DNA of 64,000 bases from Trichocoleus sp. (GCA_036702865.1 DATNQD010000042.1:1-64000); one strand, 5' to 3'. Counted from the stretch's first letter, positions 1-8,555 are shown. The notes: generated by a model from the sequence alone, not told the origin. Numbers and translations: made by a program.

Positions 1-333
1 TGGGATTTCCACAGGAGCTTTTGTTTCATGGTTAGTAGGAGATAGTAAGTGAAACTGATTAGTGATTAAGGGTAGGTATCCCTCCTTTGTCACTCTGGAC
101 AAGCAAAAATTAAATACGAATTTCCCTTTCTTGTGTTAGACAACATAAAGAATTGCTGGGTTAAAGACGCTAGGCACTCAGCCCAGTAAGGACTTCAACA
201 ATCACAAAACTGTCTATTCCTTATCCACTTTGCATTACTGAATTAGTAACTTAGTGTTCACAGCCCTTCTCCAGGCTCCATGACCGATTGAAAATGATCT
301 GTGAATTTTAGGAGATAGATTGGAGGATGCTTA

Positions 334-366
334 ATAGATCATAGGATTGATAATCTTATGATCTAT
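334..366. repeat. 15-bp inverted repeat (hairpin)
   Basis: Bases 334-348 pair with 352-366 around a 3-base loop, with one G-T wobble. The core arms are AGATCATAGGATT and AATCTTATGATCT. No T-run follows on either strand, so it does not look like a Rho-independent terminator. It could be a protein-binding site, a mobile-element remnant or an RNA structure. Confidence 0.6.
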
Positions 367-642
367 AAAAGCCTCACGATATAGGTTTTGGTCAACAAGC
401 TATATGCCATTGCTTAATCAGAATCAATAGGAGCAGTACCGCGCCTATTTTATTTTTCTATCTCGAAAGTGGCAAAGGAGGAGTAGAACAAAAAAATTTG
501 TGCATCAAAGGCTTCCGTCGTTTTTAGCAAAAGTTACTATAGCCTTTGTATAGCCGTAATTCCAGCTATTTTTCTTGTTGTTGTCTGGCGAGTCTATTGC
601 TTACTGCGTTAAAAAATCTTAGTTTAAATTTTAAGGAAAACC

Positions 643-664
643 CAGTAAACCTATCAGGTTACTG
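643..664 (+). promoter_or_regulatory. Imperfect inverted repeat upstream of sbpA
   Basis: CAGTAAACC (643-651) and GGTTACTG (657-664) are inverted around TATCA, with one bulged A. The element ends 91 bases before the sbpA start, where an operator or leader hairpin would be expected. In other cyanobacteria sulfate-transport genes are controlled by sulfur supply through CysR. Whether this repeat is such a site is inference. Confidence 0.35.
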
Positions 665-755
665 TACATACTGTCAGGAATGAAGTATTTTGATTACATG
701 ATTAGTCCGGTATCCCGAAGGACTTATCGTAGATTACGGGAGGGAACGACCAACC

Positions 756-1835
756 ATGTTATTCAGGTTTCGCAAATTTCAAAGTTTTGTAGCACTTCTG
801 CTAGTGGGGTTTGGCTTGACAATAACGATCGCAGCCTGCAATGGTCCGAGCGGCGATTCAACTAGTCAGGCTGGAACAAGTAACAGCAATGGCAATGCAT
901 CAAATGGGAAAGTTGAGCTAACGCTAGTATCTTTTGCTGTCACGCAAGCAGCTTATGAAAAAATTATTCCGCTTTTTACAAGCAAGTGGAAAAAAGAACA
1001 CAACCAGGAAGTTACTTTTAACCAGAGCTATGGTGGGTCAGGTTCTCAGACTCGCGCTGTGATTGATGGGCTAGAAGCAGATGTGGTTGCCCTTGCCCTT
1101 GCCCTTGATACGCAGAAGATTGAGAAGGCTGGTCTCATTCAATCTGGATGGGAGAAGGAATTTCCAAACGAGAGTATCGTTTCCAAGTCAGTCATTGCTC
1201 TTGTGACACGGGAGGGAAATCCTAAAGGTATTAAGGACTGGTCAGATTTAACCCGCAACGACGTAAAAGTAATCACTGCCAATCCTAAAACTTCTGGAGG
1301 CGCACGCTGGAACTTCTTGGGGCTTTGGGGTTCTGTAACTGAGAAAGGTGGTGACGATGCGAAGGCGCTGGATTACACTACAAAGGTCTATAAGAATGTA
1401 CCCGTCCTACCTAAGGATGCGCGAGAAGCAACAGATGTCTTTTTCAAGCAGAAGCAAGGCGATGTGCTCGTGAACTATGAGAATGAAGTGCTGCTTGCTA
1501 AGCAAAAGGGCGAAACTCTACCGTACGTCGTTCCTGATCCCAATATTTCGATCGATAATCCAATTGCCGTAGTGGATACCAATGTTGACAAGCATGGTAC
1601 TCGTGAAGTGGCAGAGGCATTCGTTAAATTCTTGTTTACACCAGAGGCACAGCGAGAATTTGCTCAAGCAGGTTTCCGCCCAGTAGACTCCACGGTTGTT
1701 CAAGAGTTCGCCAAAGACTATCCGAAGATCAACCAGCTTGCTACTTCACAAAGCTTTGGTGGCTGGGGCGAGATTCAAAAAAACTACTTTGATGATGGTG
1801 CAGTGTTTGACAAGATTCAAGCACAAGTCCAGTAG
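756..1835 (+). CDS. sbpA: Sulfate ABC transporter substrate-binding lipoprotein
   Basis: The 359-residue protein binds periplasmic sulfate (or thiosulfate) for an ABC importer. It begins with a lipoprotein signal: a basic start, a hydrophobic stretch, then IAAC with Cys at about residue 28, so the mature protein is probably lipid-anchored. The rest matches the CysP/Sbp family: SFAVTQAAYEKIIP near the start, the GGSGSQTRAVIDGLEADVV ligand segment, TSGGARWNFLGLWG in the middle, and an FVKFLFTPEAQREFAQAGFRPV tail. The start is supported by GGGAGGG about 11 bases upstream. The permease and ATPase genes (cysT, cysW, cysA) do not follow; the next gene is on the other strand, so this receptor must work with subunits encoded elsewhere. 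Thiosulfate specificity cannot be excluded. Confidence 0.93.
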   Translation: MLFRFRKFQSFVALLLVGFGLTITIAACNGPSGDSTSQAGTSNSNGNASNGKVELTLVSFAVTQAAYEKIIPLFTSKWKKEHNQEVTFNQSYGGSGSQTRAVIDGLEADVVALALALDTQKIEKAGLIQSGWEKEFPNESIVSKSVIALVTREGNPKGIKDWSDLTRNDVKVITANPKTSGGARWNFLGLWGSVTEKGGDDAKALDYTTKVYKNVPVLPKDAREATDVFFKQKQGDVLVNYENEVLLAKQKGETLPYVVPDPNISIDNPIAVVDTNVDKHGTREVAEAFVKFLFTPEAQREFAQAGFRPVDSTVVQEFAKDYPKINQLATSQSFGGWGEIQKNYFDDGAVFDKIQAQVQ

Positions 1836-2302
1836 TGATTCTTGGACTATTTCTTCACTATGGTTAGTAGTGGAGAATTGGTGGTAACGGCTTGTGGATG
1901 ATAGCAAATAAGGAACGATAGCTTGACGAGGGTGAGACCGCATTGCTGCTTAACGTCAGAAGATTAACGGGTTTTGACCAGTAGCAAGGATATCTCCCTC
2001 AGCCTCGTCTTCCGCCAATTGGCGGAGTGCATTTCTAACGAAAATGCTTAATAATTGTTCATAAGAACGGCTTAAGGTACTAACACCTGTTTGGTTAGTT
2101 CCTCTGCAAGCAAGTCGTTATCCCTGTTTATCTAGCTGGTGCATCTCCATAAATTGCCAGGTGCGCTTTCTAGCCCAGATCAGACTCGCTCTTGGGGTAA
2201 ATCTTAGAAGCGTTCTTGATAAAAGTGAATCCATTACTTAGCAGGCTCTTCCAAGCTAAACATCCGTTTAACGAGGTTGGCCTGCTTTTGTAATGTTTTT
2301 CC
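1836..2302. other. Convergent intergenic region after sbpA
   Basis: No gene is seen. The stretch lies between two convergent genes and contains a perfect 16-bp palindrome at 2011-2026. A long-range inverted repeat (AGCAGGC 2240-2246 with GCCTGCT 2280-2286, then TTTT) may act as a weak terminator for plus-strand transcripts. Confidence 0.5.
2011..2026. repeat. Perfect 16-bp palindrome
   Basis: TCCGCCAATTGGCGGA is fully self-complementary. As RNA it would form a 6-bp stem with an AATT loop. No T-run follows, so it is not a typical terminator, and it lies far from any start codon. Function unknown. Confidence 0.6.
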
Positions 2303-4129
2303 CTAGCTTGCAAGAGGTTGCCATTCGTTAGAAGTAGAAGTTTGAATGCTATGCAGATGATAGTATAAGCCTCTCTTGTACAAGAGTTCTTCGTGGCTAC
2401 CGACTTCTGCAATACTGCCTCGGTCAAGAACGACAATCTTATCAACTTCTCGAATTGTGCTGAGCCGATGGGCAATGATAATCGTTGTGCGCGTACCTAA
2501 GATTGATCGCATTGCCCGTTGAATTGCCTGTTCTGATTCGGAATCTAAGCTGGATGTTGCTTCATCAAAGATAAGTACATCTGGATCCATTAGTAATGCT
2601 CTGGCAATTCCCAATCTTTGGCGTTGTCCGCCTGAGAGACACATGCCGCGCTCACCAACTGGTGTTTGATATTTTTTAGGCAATTGCTGGATAAAGGAAT
2701 CAGCTTGAGCAATCCGACAAGCATTTTGAACCTGCTCAAATGTGACATCTGGATTGCCATAAGTTAAGTTATCCAGCAACGTGCCATTAAACAGGTCTAC
2801 ATCTTGGTGAACGATCGCCAATCTTCTTCGATATTCAGCAATATCAAGCGATCGAATGTCATCTCCATCAATTAAAATTCTGCCTTGATCTGGCTCAAAA
2901 TAGCGGAACAGCAGCTTCATCAAAGTTGATTTGCCAGAACCGGATCGTCCAATCAAAGCTATGGTTTGGCAGGGTTCAATCAGAAGATTAATGTCGTGCA
3001 ACACTTCATGCTTTGGATCGTAGCTAAAGTTGAGGCTGTGAAAATGCAGCTTACCTTGAAACTGGTAGGGTGTGGATTGAGTGTAGCTGGTTAAAGGAGA
3101 ATCTACGCCGAGTGGCTGCTCCATCAACTCGTGAAAGTGCAGCATCGGGACATAACGGCGTGCCAGTGTTTCAATCAAGCCATGAATTGGGCTGAGTTCG
3201 GCATACGCCATATTTGTGATTGTAAACGTGGTAATGAAATGTCCGAGTGAAATCTCTTGGCGGATTGCAGCATAGAGCGTGAACGATAGTACCAAAAATA
3301 CGCAGAGTTGAACTAAAACATTCTGGCGACAATTTAGTTTGACAAAACCTGTATGGACACGATGCTGCAACACTTTAAACTCACGATCGAATCGTCGTCG
3401 CTGCTTTGATAGTTCAGCTCGCTCTGTTGCAAATGCTTTTACTGTTTTGATGTTGGTGACAATCTCTGCAATGCGGCTTTCGGTGCTCTCTCGATATTGT
3501 TCAACCCGCTTCTGCTGTTTAATTAAATGATGAATTCCGCGTAAATTAAGCGTGAGGATCACGATAAATGAAGTGATTAGAACGATCGCAATCTTCCATT
3601 CAATGAAACAGACGATAACAAAAATTCCCAATAGCCGAAACAGTTTTGGAATTAATTGTCCTGCGACTTCACCAAATGCCCAGGTATGGTTAATAATTCC
3701 ATTTGTAATACGAGACGAAACCCATCCTGAATTGTGGTCATCATAAAACTTCAACGGCAGGCTTAATAACTTTTCCAACGACCTTTCAAAGTTATCTCGT
3801 CTGGCTCGCAAGGCAGTACTCCAATTAAGCCAAGAACTGATCCAGGGTTGAATGGGAGCACGTACAACAGTGACGAGAAAAATCACTCCTAAAAGAGCAC
3901 CGATCGTAAAAGCACGATCTGGCGAATGAGCTGTCTGCCCCGCGACCCAGTTTGCTAGCGATTGCACAATCCAATCAACAGGTTGTCCAGAGAGGGCATT
4001 AAGAATTTGCCCCATCGTATAAGGCGTTACGAGGTCAATTAACTGAAAAACGCAGATACCGACAGTGCTGGCAAGCGCGACCGACCAATAGGGGCGATAG
4101 TAGCCAACAACGTCTCGAAAAGTTGCCAT
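2303..4129 (-). CDS. ABC transporter, fused permease and ATPase (exporter type)
   Basis: This is a half-transporter of the MsbA/ABCB type: an N-terminal six-helix membrane domain (about residues 1-310) and a C-terminal ATPase. ATPase motifs are clear: Walker A GRSGSGKST, Q-loop VHQD, signature LSGGQRQR, Walker B VLIFDEATSSLD and the H-loop IAHRLSTI. Such proteins homodimerise in the plasma membrane and export lipids, peptides or hydrophobic compounds; the substrate cannot be read from the sequence. I chose the ATG at 4129 (608 residues). An in-frame TTG at 4147 would add six residues, and neither start has a strong ribosome binding site. The gene stands alone, with no obvious partner. Confidence 0.9.
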   Translation of the reverse strand: MATFRDVVGYYRPYWSVALASTVGICVFQLIDLVTPYTMGQILNALSGQPVDWIVQSLANWVAGQTAHSPDRAFTIGALLGVIFLVTVVRAPIQPWISSWLNWSTALRARRDNFERSLEKLLSLPLKFYDDHNSGWVSSRITNGIINHTWAFGEVAGQLIPKLFRLLGIFVIVCFIEWKIAIVLITSFIVILTLNLRGIHHLIKQQKRVEQYRESTESRIAEIVTNIKTVKAFATERAELSKQRRRFDREFKVLQHRVHTGFVKLNCRQNVLVQLCVFLVLSFTLYAAIRQEISLGHFITTFTITNMAYAELSPIHGLIETLARRYVPMLHFHELMEQPLGVDSPLTSYTQSTPYQFQGKLHFHSLNFSYDPKHEVLHDINLLIEPCQTIALIGRSGSGKSTLMKLLFRYFEPDQGRILIDGDDIRSLDIAEYRRRLAIVHQDVDLFNGTLLDNLTYGNPDVTFEQVQNACRIAQADSFIQQLPKKYQTPVGERGMCLSGGQRQRLGIARALLMDPDVLIFDEATSSLDSESEQAIQRAMRSILGTRTTIIIAHRLSTIREVDKIVVLDRGSIAEVGSHEELLYKRGLYYHLHSIQTSTSNEWQPLAS

Positions 4130-4288
4130 TGTTTCATTCGAACTCAACTCACACTGACAGTCTCCGTGTCAGCTTCGAGTATGTCATCCGCATTTTCCCT
4201 ATCTCGGGATGGATGACAAAGCAGGAAAAATTGTTTGATCAGGAAAACTACTCTAAATGTGTAGCAAGCCTAATAGGTTTTCCGCAAA

Positions 4289-4305
4289 CTCCCAAATTTG
4301 GGGAG
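4289..4305. repeat. Near-palindrome CTCCCAAATTTGGGGAG
   Basis: The 17 bases are palindromic except for one extra G. They resemble the dispersed CCCCCAAATTTGGGGG-type palindromes I recall from many filamentous cyanobacteria. It lies about 160 bases upstream of the ABC exporter start. Assignment to that repeat family is from memory. Confidence 0.4.
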
Positions 4306-4435
4306 ACTTTGCTGCACTTCTAATTTTTTGGGTCGATCGCCAGGTAACATAAACCGATAGAGCGTTGGCTAAATGATTTACTGCTCTGTGACATCCCTTA
4401 CACTGATATTTTTTGTAATCGCCATTGTTTTGGGA

Positions 4436-4466
4436 TAAAAAAAGAGACACAAAAGAATGTGCCTCT
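4436..4466 (-). terminator. Rho-independent terminator of the rhodanese gene
   Basis: Read on the minus strand, AGAGGCACA pairs with TGTGTCTCT (one mismatch) around a 6-base loop and is followed by seven T. It lies about 70 bases past the stop codon of the rhodanese-like gene, the expected place. Confidence 0.7.
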
Positions 4467-4533
4467 CTACAGTTAGGGTTAATTGAAATCGCGTTTTTAA
4501 GTTGCAGAAACCGACAGAAATAATTACATCAAT

Positions 4534-5025
4534 TTATTCCTGCATTGATTTCTCACGCGCCTTTTCTTGAGCAAAGTCCTTCAAACGTGCTCCCAGGTTG
4601 TATGCGCCAGGGCCGGGAGAAACATTAGTTGCTGTACCTTCAACTGATCCTTCCAGTTCGCCCCAAGCTTGCAGTCCACCTTTTAGCTCAGCAACACGCT
4701 GAAATCCAGCACTACGAAGGATCCGAGCAGCTTCAGCAGTTTCTTCGTCGTTGGCACCGTAAACGTAAATATCACGGTTCTTGGGAATGGTGTTCTCTGG
4801 GATTTTGGGAAGAGCATCAATGGGCATTGTCATTGCTCCCATAATGCGGCAATCGTGAAATGCTTCATGATTACGTACATCTAAAATTGTCAGCCCAGGT
4901 TCGCCCCATTCTAAACGGGATTTGAGTTCATATGCCGTCGCTTCTGAATGAAAACCAGGAGGAGTCGGCGTAACGTCTGGTAGCTTATCTTTAGCGTTTA
5001 CAATGGTATCTTGTAGGTCTGTCAT
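4534..5025 (-). CDS. Rhodanese-like domain protein lacking the active-site Cys
   Basis: The 163-residue protein is one rhodanese fold: a LTILDVRNHEAFHDCRIMGA segment (about 45-64), then DIYVYGANDEETAEAARIL (85-103) and VAELKGGLQAW (about 107-118). In active rhodaneses the loop after the IYVY strand opens with the catalytic Cys (CxxGxRS). Here that position is Gly90 followed by ANDEE, so sulfur transfer through a persulfide is unlikely. The only Cys in the domain (residue 59) lies outside the active loop. No signal peptide is seen. A C-terminal extension of about 40 charged residues follows the domain. It probably acts as a binding or regulatory protein; the role is unknown. Confidence 0.85.
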   Translation of the reverse strand: MTDLQDTIVNAKDKLPDVTPTPPGFHSEATAYELKSRLEWGEPGLTILDVRNHEAFHDCRIMGAMTMPIDALPKIPENTIPKNRDIYVYGANDEETAEAARILRSAGFQRVAELKGGLQAWGELEGSVEGTATNVSPGPGAYNLGARLKDFAQEKAREKSMQE

Positions 5026-5502
5026 GATTGATATTGTAGTTATCTCTTCACCTGAGTACTTTAATCAAGGTGAGGTAACTTTTACCTCTCTCCACAGGGA
5101 TAGTGGGCAGAAGATCTATCCTGAGATACGTTGTGTTCTTAACGGGATGAATTATCTCATTTCTAATGCTAAAGCCAAGGTGCTGTTTGATTTACCTTCA
5201 CGATTTACTTCGACACTGATAGGTTGAAAGAATTGAGATGATTCTGCTTATTAAGCTTTTCTGACAATAGAGCAATAATTGTGCAGCGATCGGCTCAAAC
5301 TTTGTTTCTGCTTTGTCTTGTTTAGTTATCAAAGATTATCAAAGTATAACTACCCCTGTTATCACGATCATTGAAACTCTTTAGAAAAGTAGGTTGGACA
5401 AAATACGTTTAGAGCCGTTTGCTTCTTCTGCCTTGTTAAATCACTGCGAGAAGAACCATTCGCAGGATAATAAGAAATTAAACAACTTAACTTGACTGAA
5501 GC
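5026..5502. other. Divergent promoter region
   Basis: The stretch separates the rhodanese gene (minus) from the small gene at 5503 (plus) and must hold both promoters. A plus-strand frame at 5003-5227 and a minus-strand frame at 5368-5652 show no family features. No strong structure is seen. Confidence 0.5.
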
Positions 5503-5886
5503 ATGAAACGTGTATTTATTTGCGGCTCTGCACTCCGAGGACAGCCCGACCATCAAAACTTGCAATCTGCTCAATTTGTTCGTGAGGCGAAAACACAGCC
5601 GCTTTACCGTCTGCATGCTGCCGAAAACGGATGGCACCCTGCAATCTATCAAGTGACAGAAGGAGGTATTTCAATTCCTGGTGAACTCTATGATCTGACA
5701 CCGGAGCAGTATGAGTACCTGGTTTCGACGGAGCCACCTCATATGTATCCTGGAGACGTGAGCCTGGACAACGGGGAAACTGCTACTGCAATGCTCTACC
5801 CTCATGAACTTGTGGAGCAATTTAACTGGCCTGATATTTCTGCTCATGGTGGATGGGCAGCTTATAAAGCGAGTCAAGGAAATTAG
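5503..5886 (+). CDS. Small protein resembling the allophanate hydrolase C-terminal domain
   Basis: The 127-residue protein begins VFICGSALRGQPDHQNL and ends AHGGWAAYK. The order (small-residue loop with G and L, then a basic T-x-P-x-YRL segment, HPAIYQVTEGG, a long strand region, and a terminal GGWxxY) matches the C-terminal domain of allophanate hydrolase (AtzF). That domain has a gamma-glutamylcyclotransferase-like fold. The amidase part of AtzF is absent. A second copy of the same family is at 30155-30547. Its reaction is unknown; it may bind or process a small amide. The ATG at 5503 is the only good start; it has no strong ribosome binding site. Confidence 0.75.
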   Translation: MKRVFICGSALRGQPDHQNLQSAQFVREAKTQPLYRLHAAENGWHPAIYQVTEGGISIPGELYDLTPEQYEYLVSTEPPHMYPGDVSLDNGETATAMLYPHELVEQFNWPDISAHGGWAAYKASQGN

Positions 5887-6061
5887 CTTGCAGCACTGTT
5901 CTGAGTATCCTTCTCAAGAGGAATTTAGGTTCGTGCGATTTAGGGAGGTAATTGCTTGGAAACAGCCTCCCTCAAAACTTATGATAGAAAAGGAAGCCTA
6001 ACGTCCTGCTGATAGATTATGGCAGGTCGCGCGTTCTGGGCACTTGAGGACACCGCACCCT

Positions 6062-7048
6062 ATGGTTAAGACCATTGATGTTTTGGGGTTTCCCCATGCT
6101 TATGAACTGTCTGCTCCTACAGATAATCCGTTTGTCCTAGTATTTGTCCATGGCTGGCTGTTAAGTCGTGCTTACTGGCAACCTGTTATTGAACAACTGA
6201 CTCCGCACTATCAATGTTTGACCTATGATCTGCGTGGATTTGGTGACTCTCGACAGGACATCAAAATTCAGGCAACTGCTGCCTCAATCGGTGAAGAACT
6301 GAATGTGTCCTTGTCAAGCCCGATTCTGGAAACGGTTGGCGCAACAGCGAATGGAACAACGATCGATCGACTTGTAGAACGCCCTGATGCCGCTGCTGAT
6401 TGCAGTGAATATACCCCTGCTGCTTATGCCCGAAATTTGATCCACTTGCTTCAAGGCTTGAACATCGGTCAGGCTTGGCTGGTTGGTCACTCTCTTGGTG
6501 GAAGTATTGCGCTTTGGGCAGCAGATCTGGCTCCTGAAATGATTGCAGGCGTAATTTGTGTGAATGCAGGCGGCGGAATCTATTTAAAAGAAGAATTTGA
6601 GCGATTTCGGGCTGCGGGGGAACAGCTTGTTAAATTCCGTCCTCGTTGGCTTGCCTGTTGTCCTCTGCTCGATATCCTCCTGACTCGAATGAATGTTGCC
6701 CGTCCGATCGCCCGGAAGTGGGGAAGACAGCGTCTGCTCGATCTGCTGAGTGCTGACCTCAGCGCCGCTCTCGGCTCATTGCTTGACTCCACAACTGAGG
6801 ACGAGGTGCATCGCTTGCCCCAGGTTGTTTCCCGCTTGCAGCAGCCAATTCATTTTGTGGCCGGAGAAAATGACCTGGTGATGGAGCCAAAATATGTTCG
6901 TCACCTGGCAAGTTTCCATCCATCCTTTGAGTTCTGCGGCGAAAACGTTAGTGAAATTTCCAACTGCGGACATTTGGCAATGGTCGAACAGCCTGAAGCG
7001 GTGGCGGCGGAGATCCGATCGATTCTGGTAAAGCATGGCTGTGTGTAA
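6062..7048 (+). CDS. Alpha/beta hydrolase
   Basis: This is an alpha/beta-hydrolase fold enzyme. The oxyanion segment is FVHGWLLSRAYW, the nucleophile elbow GHSLGG (Ser 144 in the 328-residue form), the acid GENDLV and the histidine NCGHLAMVEQP. An insertion of about 50 residues between DLRGFGDSR and the helix before the elbow is Ala/Thr/Ser-rich and unlike the usual core. The catalytic set fits an esterase, lipase or C-C hydrolase; the substrate cannot be told. I chose the ATG at 6062, with GAGGA upstream; a TTG at 6044 would add six residues. The downstream neighbour tsaD is convergent. Confidence 0.85.
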   Translation: MVKTIDVLGFPHAYELSAPTDNPFVLVFVHGWLLSRAYWQPVIEQLTPHYQCLTYDLRGFGDSRQDIKIQATAASIGEELNVSLSSPILETVGATANGTTIDRLVERPDAAADCSEYTPAAYARNLIHLLQGLNIGQAWLVGHSLGGSIALWAADLAPEMIAGVICVNAGGGIYLKEEFERFRAAGEQLVKFRPRWLACCPLLDILLTRMNVARPIARKWGRQRLLDLLSADLSAALGSLLDSTTEDEVHRLPQVVSRLQQPIHFVAGENDLVMEPKYVRHLASFHPSFEFCGENVSEISNCGHLAMVEQPEAVAAEIRSILVKHGCV

Positions 7049-7112
7049 GAGAAATGCGGGGAAGAGGGACGTGGAGCATGAGATGAATGCCCAAACCCTG
7101 CAACCCTGTAAC

Positions 7113-8168
7113 CTATCCCTGCAATTGATAAAGCTCCATAACCTCGGATAAGGACATCCGCGATCGAACCCCAATTGTTAGTGGAGAGGTATGTCCCCGA
7201 TCGAGGTGGTCTGCGGCAGCGCAGGCGATCATTGCAGCATTGTCTGTACAGAACTGGAGTGGCGGAAAGAGGACGCGCAGATGATGAGCGGCGGCAGCAG
7301 TTTGCAGATGGTGACGTAATCCGCTGTTTGCCGCAACTCCCCCACCAATGGCGATCGTGGTTAAGCCATAGTTGAGAGCACAGGCGATCGTGCGTTTGGT
7401 TAAGGATCTGGCAACGGTATCTTGAAAGCTGGCAGCCAAATCGTTAACAGGTAGCACTTTGGAACGTTGCTCAAGTTTTTGGGTTAGACGTAGAACTGCC
7501 GTTTTCAAGCCGCTAAAGCTGGAATCATAGGGGTGGAAGCCACCTTCAGGCAGCGAGATTTGTCCTTCGGGCAGCGCAAACGCCTGGGGGTTGCCTTCCT
7601 TGGCGAGGCGATCGATGACAGGTCCACCGGGGTAGCCCAACTTCAGCAGTCGTGCCACTTTATCAAAGGCTTCTCCGGCGGCGTCATCGCGGGTCTGTCC
7701 CAAAGTTTCGTATTGACCACAGGCTTTAACATAGATCAGGCTAGTGTGACCGCCAGAAACCAATAAACAGAGGAAAGGCGGCTCCAGGTCAGGGGTACTG
7801 AGGTAGGAAGCGTAGATGTGCCCTTCTAGGTGGTGAATGCCCAGAAAAGGTTTTTGGTGCAGCATTGCCAGCGTCTTGCCTGCGGTTAAACCAATGAGCA
7901 ATGCTCCTACAAGACCGGGAGCACAGGTTGCGGCAATACCATCAATCCTGTCCCAGCCTAAATTTGCCTGCTGAAATGCCTGATCAATGACCCAATTGAC
8001 TGTCTCTAAATGCTGCCGAGATGCCACTTCAGGCACAACTCCGCCGTACTGCTGATGTAGCTTAATCTGTGACGAGACGACATTACTCAAAACCTGACGA
8101 CCTTGAACGATCGCCACGGAAGTTTCATCACAGCTTGTTTCGATTGCCAGGACAGTTGTCATTCGCAA
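7113..8168 (-). CDS. tsaD: tRNA N6-adenosine threonylcarbamoyltransferase TsaD
   Basis: TsaD transfers the threonylcarbamoyl group to A37 of ANN-decoding tRNAs (t6A synthesis) together with TsaB and TsaE. Clear family marks are the N-terminal [15 protein letters not shown], the metal-binding HHLEGH, the LVSGGHTSL nucleotide segment, [11 protein letters not shown], and the C-terminal [10 protein letters not shown] with CTDNAAMIA. Its 351 residues are the normal length. [12 protein letters not shown] leaves two close ATG starts, at 8168 and 8162. The gene is divergent from psaF; this gcp-psaF neighbourhood is known in other cyanobacteria such as Synechocystis. Confidence 0.97.
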   Translation of the reverse strand: MRMTTVLAIETSCDETSVAIVQGRQVLSNVVSSQIKLHQQYGGVVPEVASRQHLETVNWVIDQAFQQANLGWDRIDGIAATCAPGLVGALLIGLTAGKTLAMLHQKPFLGIHHLEGHIYASYLSTPDLEPPFLCLLVSGGHTSLIYVKACGQYETLGQTRDDAAGEAFDKVARLLKLGYPGGPVIDRLAKEGNPQAFALPEGQISLPEGGFHPYDSSFSGLKTAVLRLTQKLEQRSKVLPVNDLAASFQDTVARSLTKRTIACALNYGLTTIAIGGGVAANSGLRHHLQTAAAAHHLRVLFPPLQFCTDNAAMIACAAADHLDRGHTSPLTIGVRSRMSLSEVMELYQLQG

Positions 8169-8244
8169 TAATCAATCAATAATCCAGGTTTAAGTTGATA
8201 CTTCTTGTGCTTTCAAAAAGAGGCAACTTCGCCAAAATGTGCAT

Positions 8245-8272
8245 TTTACAGATGTTAGTAAAACTTTACATT
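8245..8272 (+). promoter_or_regulatory. HLR1-like direct repeats upstream of psaF
   Basis: TTTACAGA (8245-8252) and TTTACATT (8265-8272) start exactly 20 bases apart. RpaB binds HLR1, two copies of (G/T)TTACAWW starting 10 bases apart, at many photosystem I genes. Here the spacing is doubled and the middle 10-mer fits poorly, so this is only a candidate. Confidence 0.3.
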
Positions 8273-8489
8273 CAGCCAAGCTAAGAAGTAACGTTCTACT
8301 ACAACATTTGCTCAAATCATTGGCGCTATACGCATTATTACAAAAGACGCAGAAGTCCAGTGCAAAGCGTTTGTTCTATCTCTAACTACTCAGGTTTAAA
8401 TCGATCGTGTAATACATTAAGTTCTTTTAAAAGCTTAACTTTACGCGGTTTACCTGGGGGAGTATGATTGCACTGACACTCTAATCTCT

Positions 8490-8520
8490 TTTGTACAAAT
8501 AGTTAAGTTGTTTGTACAAA
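8490..8520 (+). promoter_or_regulatory. Twin 10-bp palindromes upstream of psaF
   Basis: The perfect palindrome TTTGTACAAA occurs at 8490-8499 and again at 8511-8520. The centres are exactly 21 bp apart, two turns of B-DNA, so both face the same side of the helix. The second copy ends 35 bases before the psaF start. This is the layout of an operator for a cooperative dimeric repressor or activator. Confidence 0.55.
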
Positions 8521-8555
8521 ATTCTTTGCTCATTGTAATAAAGGGAAACAACTCC

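Larger units (their letters stand above)
1..755. other. Long leader/intergenic region upstream of sbpA
   Basis: No convincing gene is seen in these bases. A short frame at 680-865 overlaps the start of the sulfate-binding gene in another frame and has no family signature. The region holds a 15-bp inverted repeat at 334-366 and an imperfect inverted repeat at 643-664. A further hairpin (AGTCC/GGACT, 704-724) lies just before the ribosome binding site of the next gene. The left end is A+T rich and unremarkable. Confidence 0.6.
4130..4533. other. Intergenic region with near-palindrome and terminator
   Basis: This is the leader of the ABC exporter and the tail of the rhodanese gene. It contains the near-palindrome at 4289-4305 and the terminator at 4436-4466. 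A minus-strand frame at 4253-4450 reads NGDYKKYQCKGCH, faintly like the zinc-binding start of some IS transposases. Its start codon falls inside the terminator hairpin, so I do not call a gene. Confidence 0.5.
8169..8555. other. tsaD-psaF divergent regulatory region
   Basis: This spacer holds the promoters of tsaD and of psaF-psaJ. It contains two TTTACAnn motifs at 8245 and 8265 and twin palindromes at 8490 and 8511. No gene is seen. Confidence 0.6.

Noticed and set aside
680-865. 61-codon frame before sbpA
   Set aside because: Overlaps the sbpA start in another frame and has no family features.
4253-4450. Minus-strand frame with NGDYKKYQCKGCH, faintly transposase-like
   Set aside because: The start lies inside the terminator hairpin and the rest does not match an IS family by eye.
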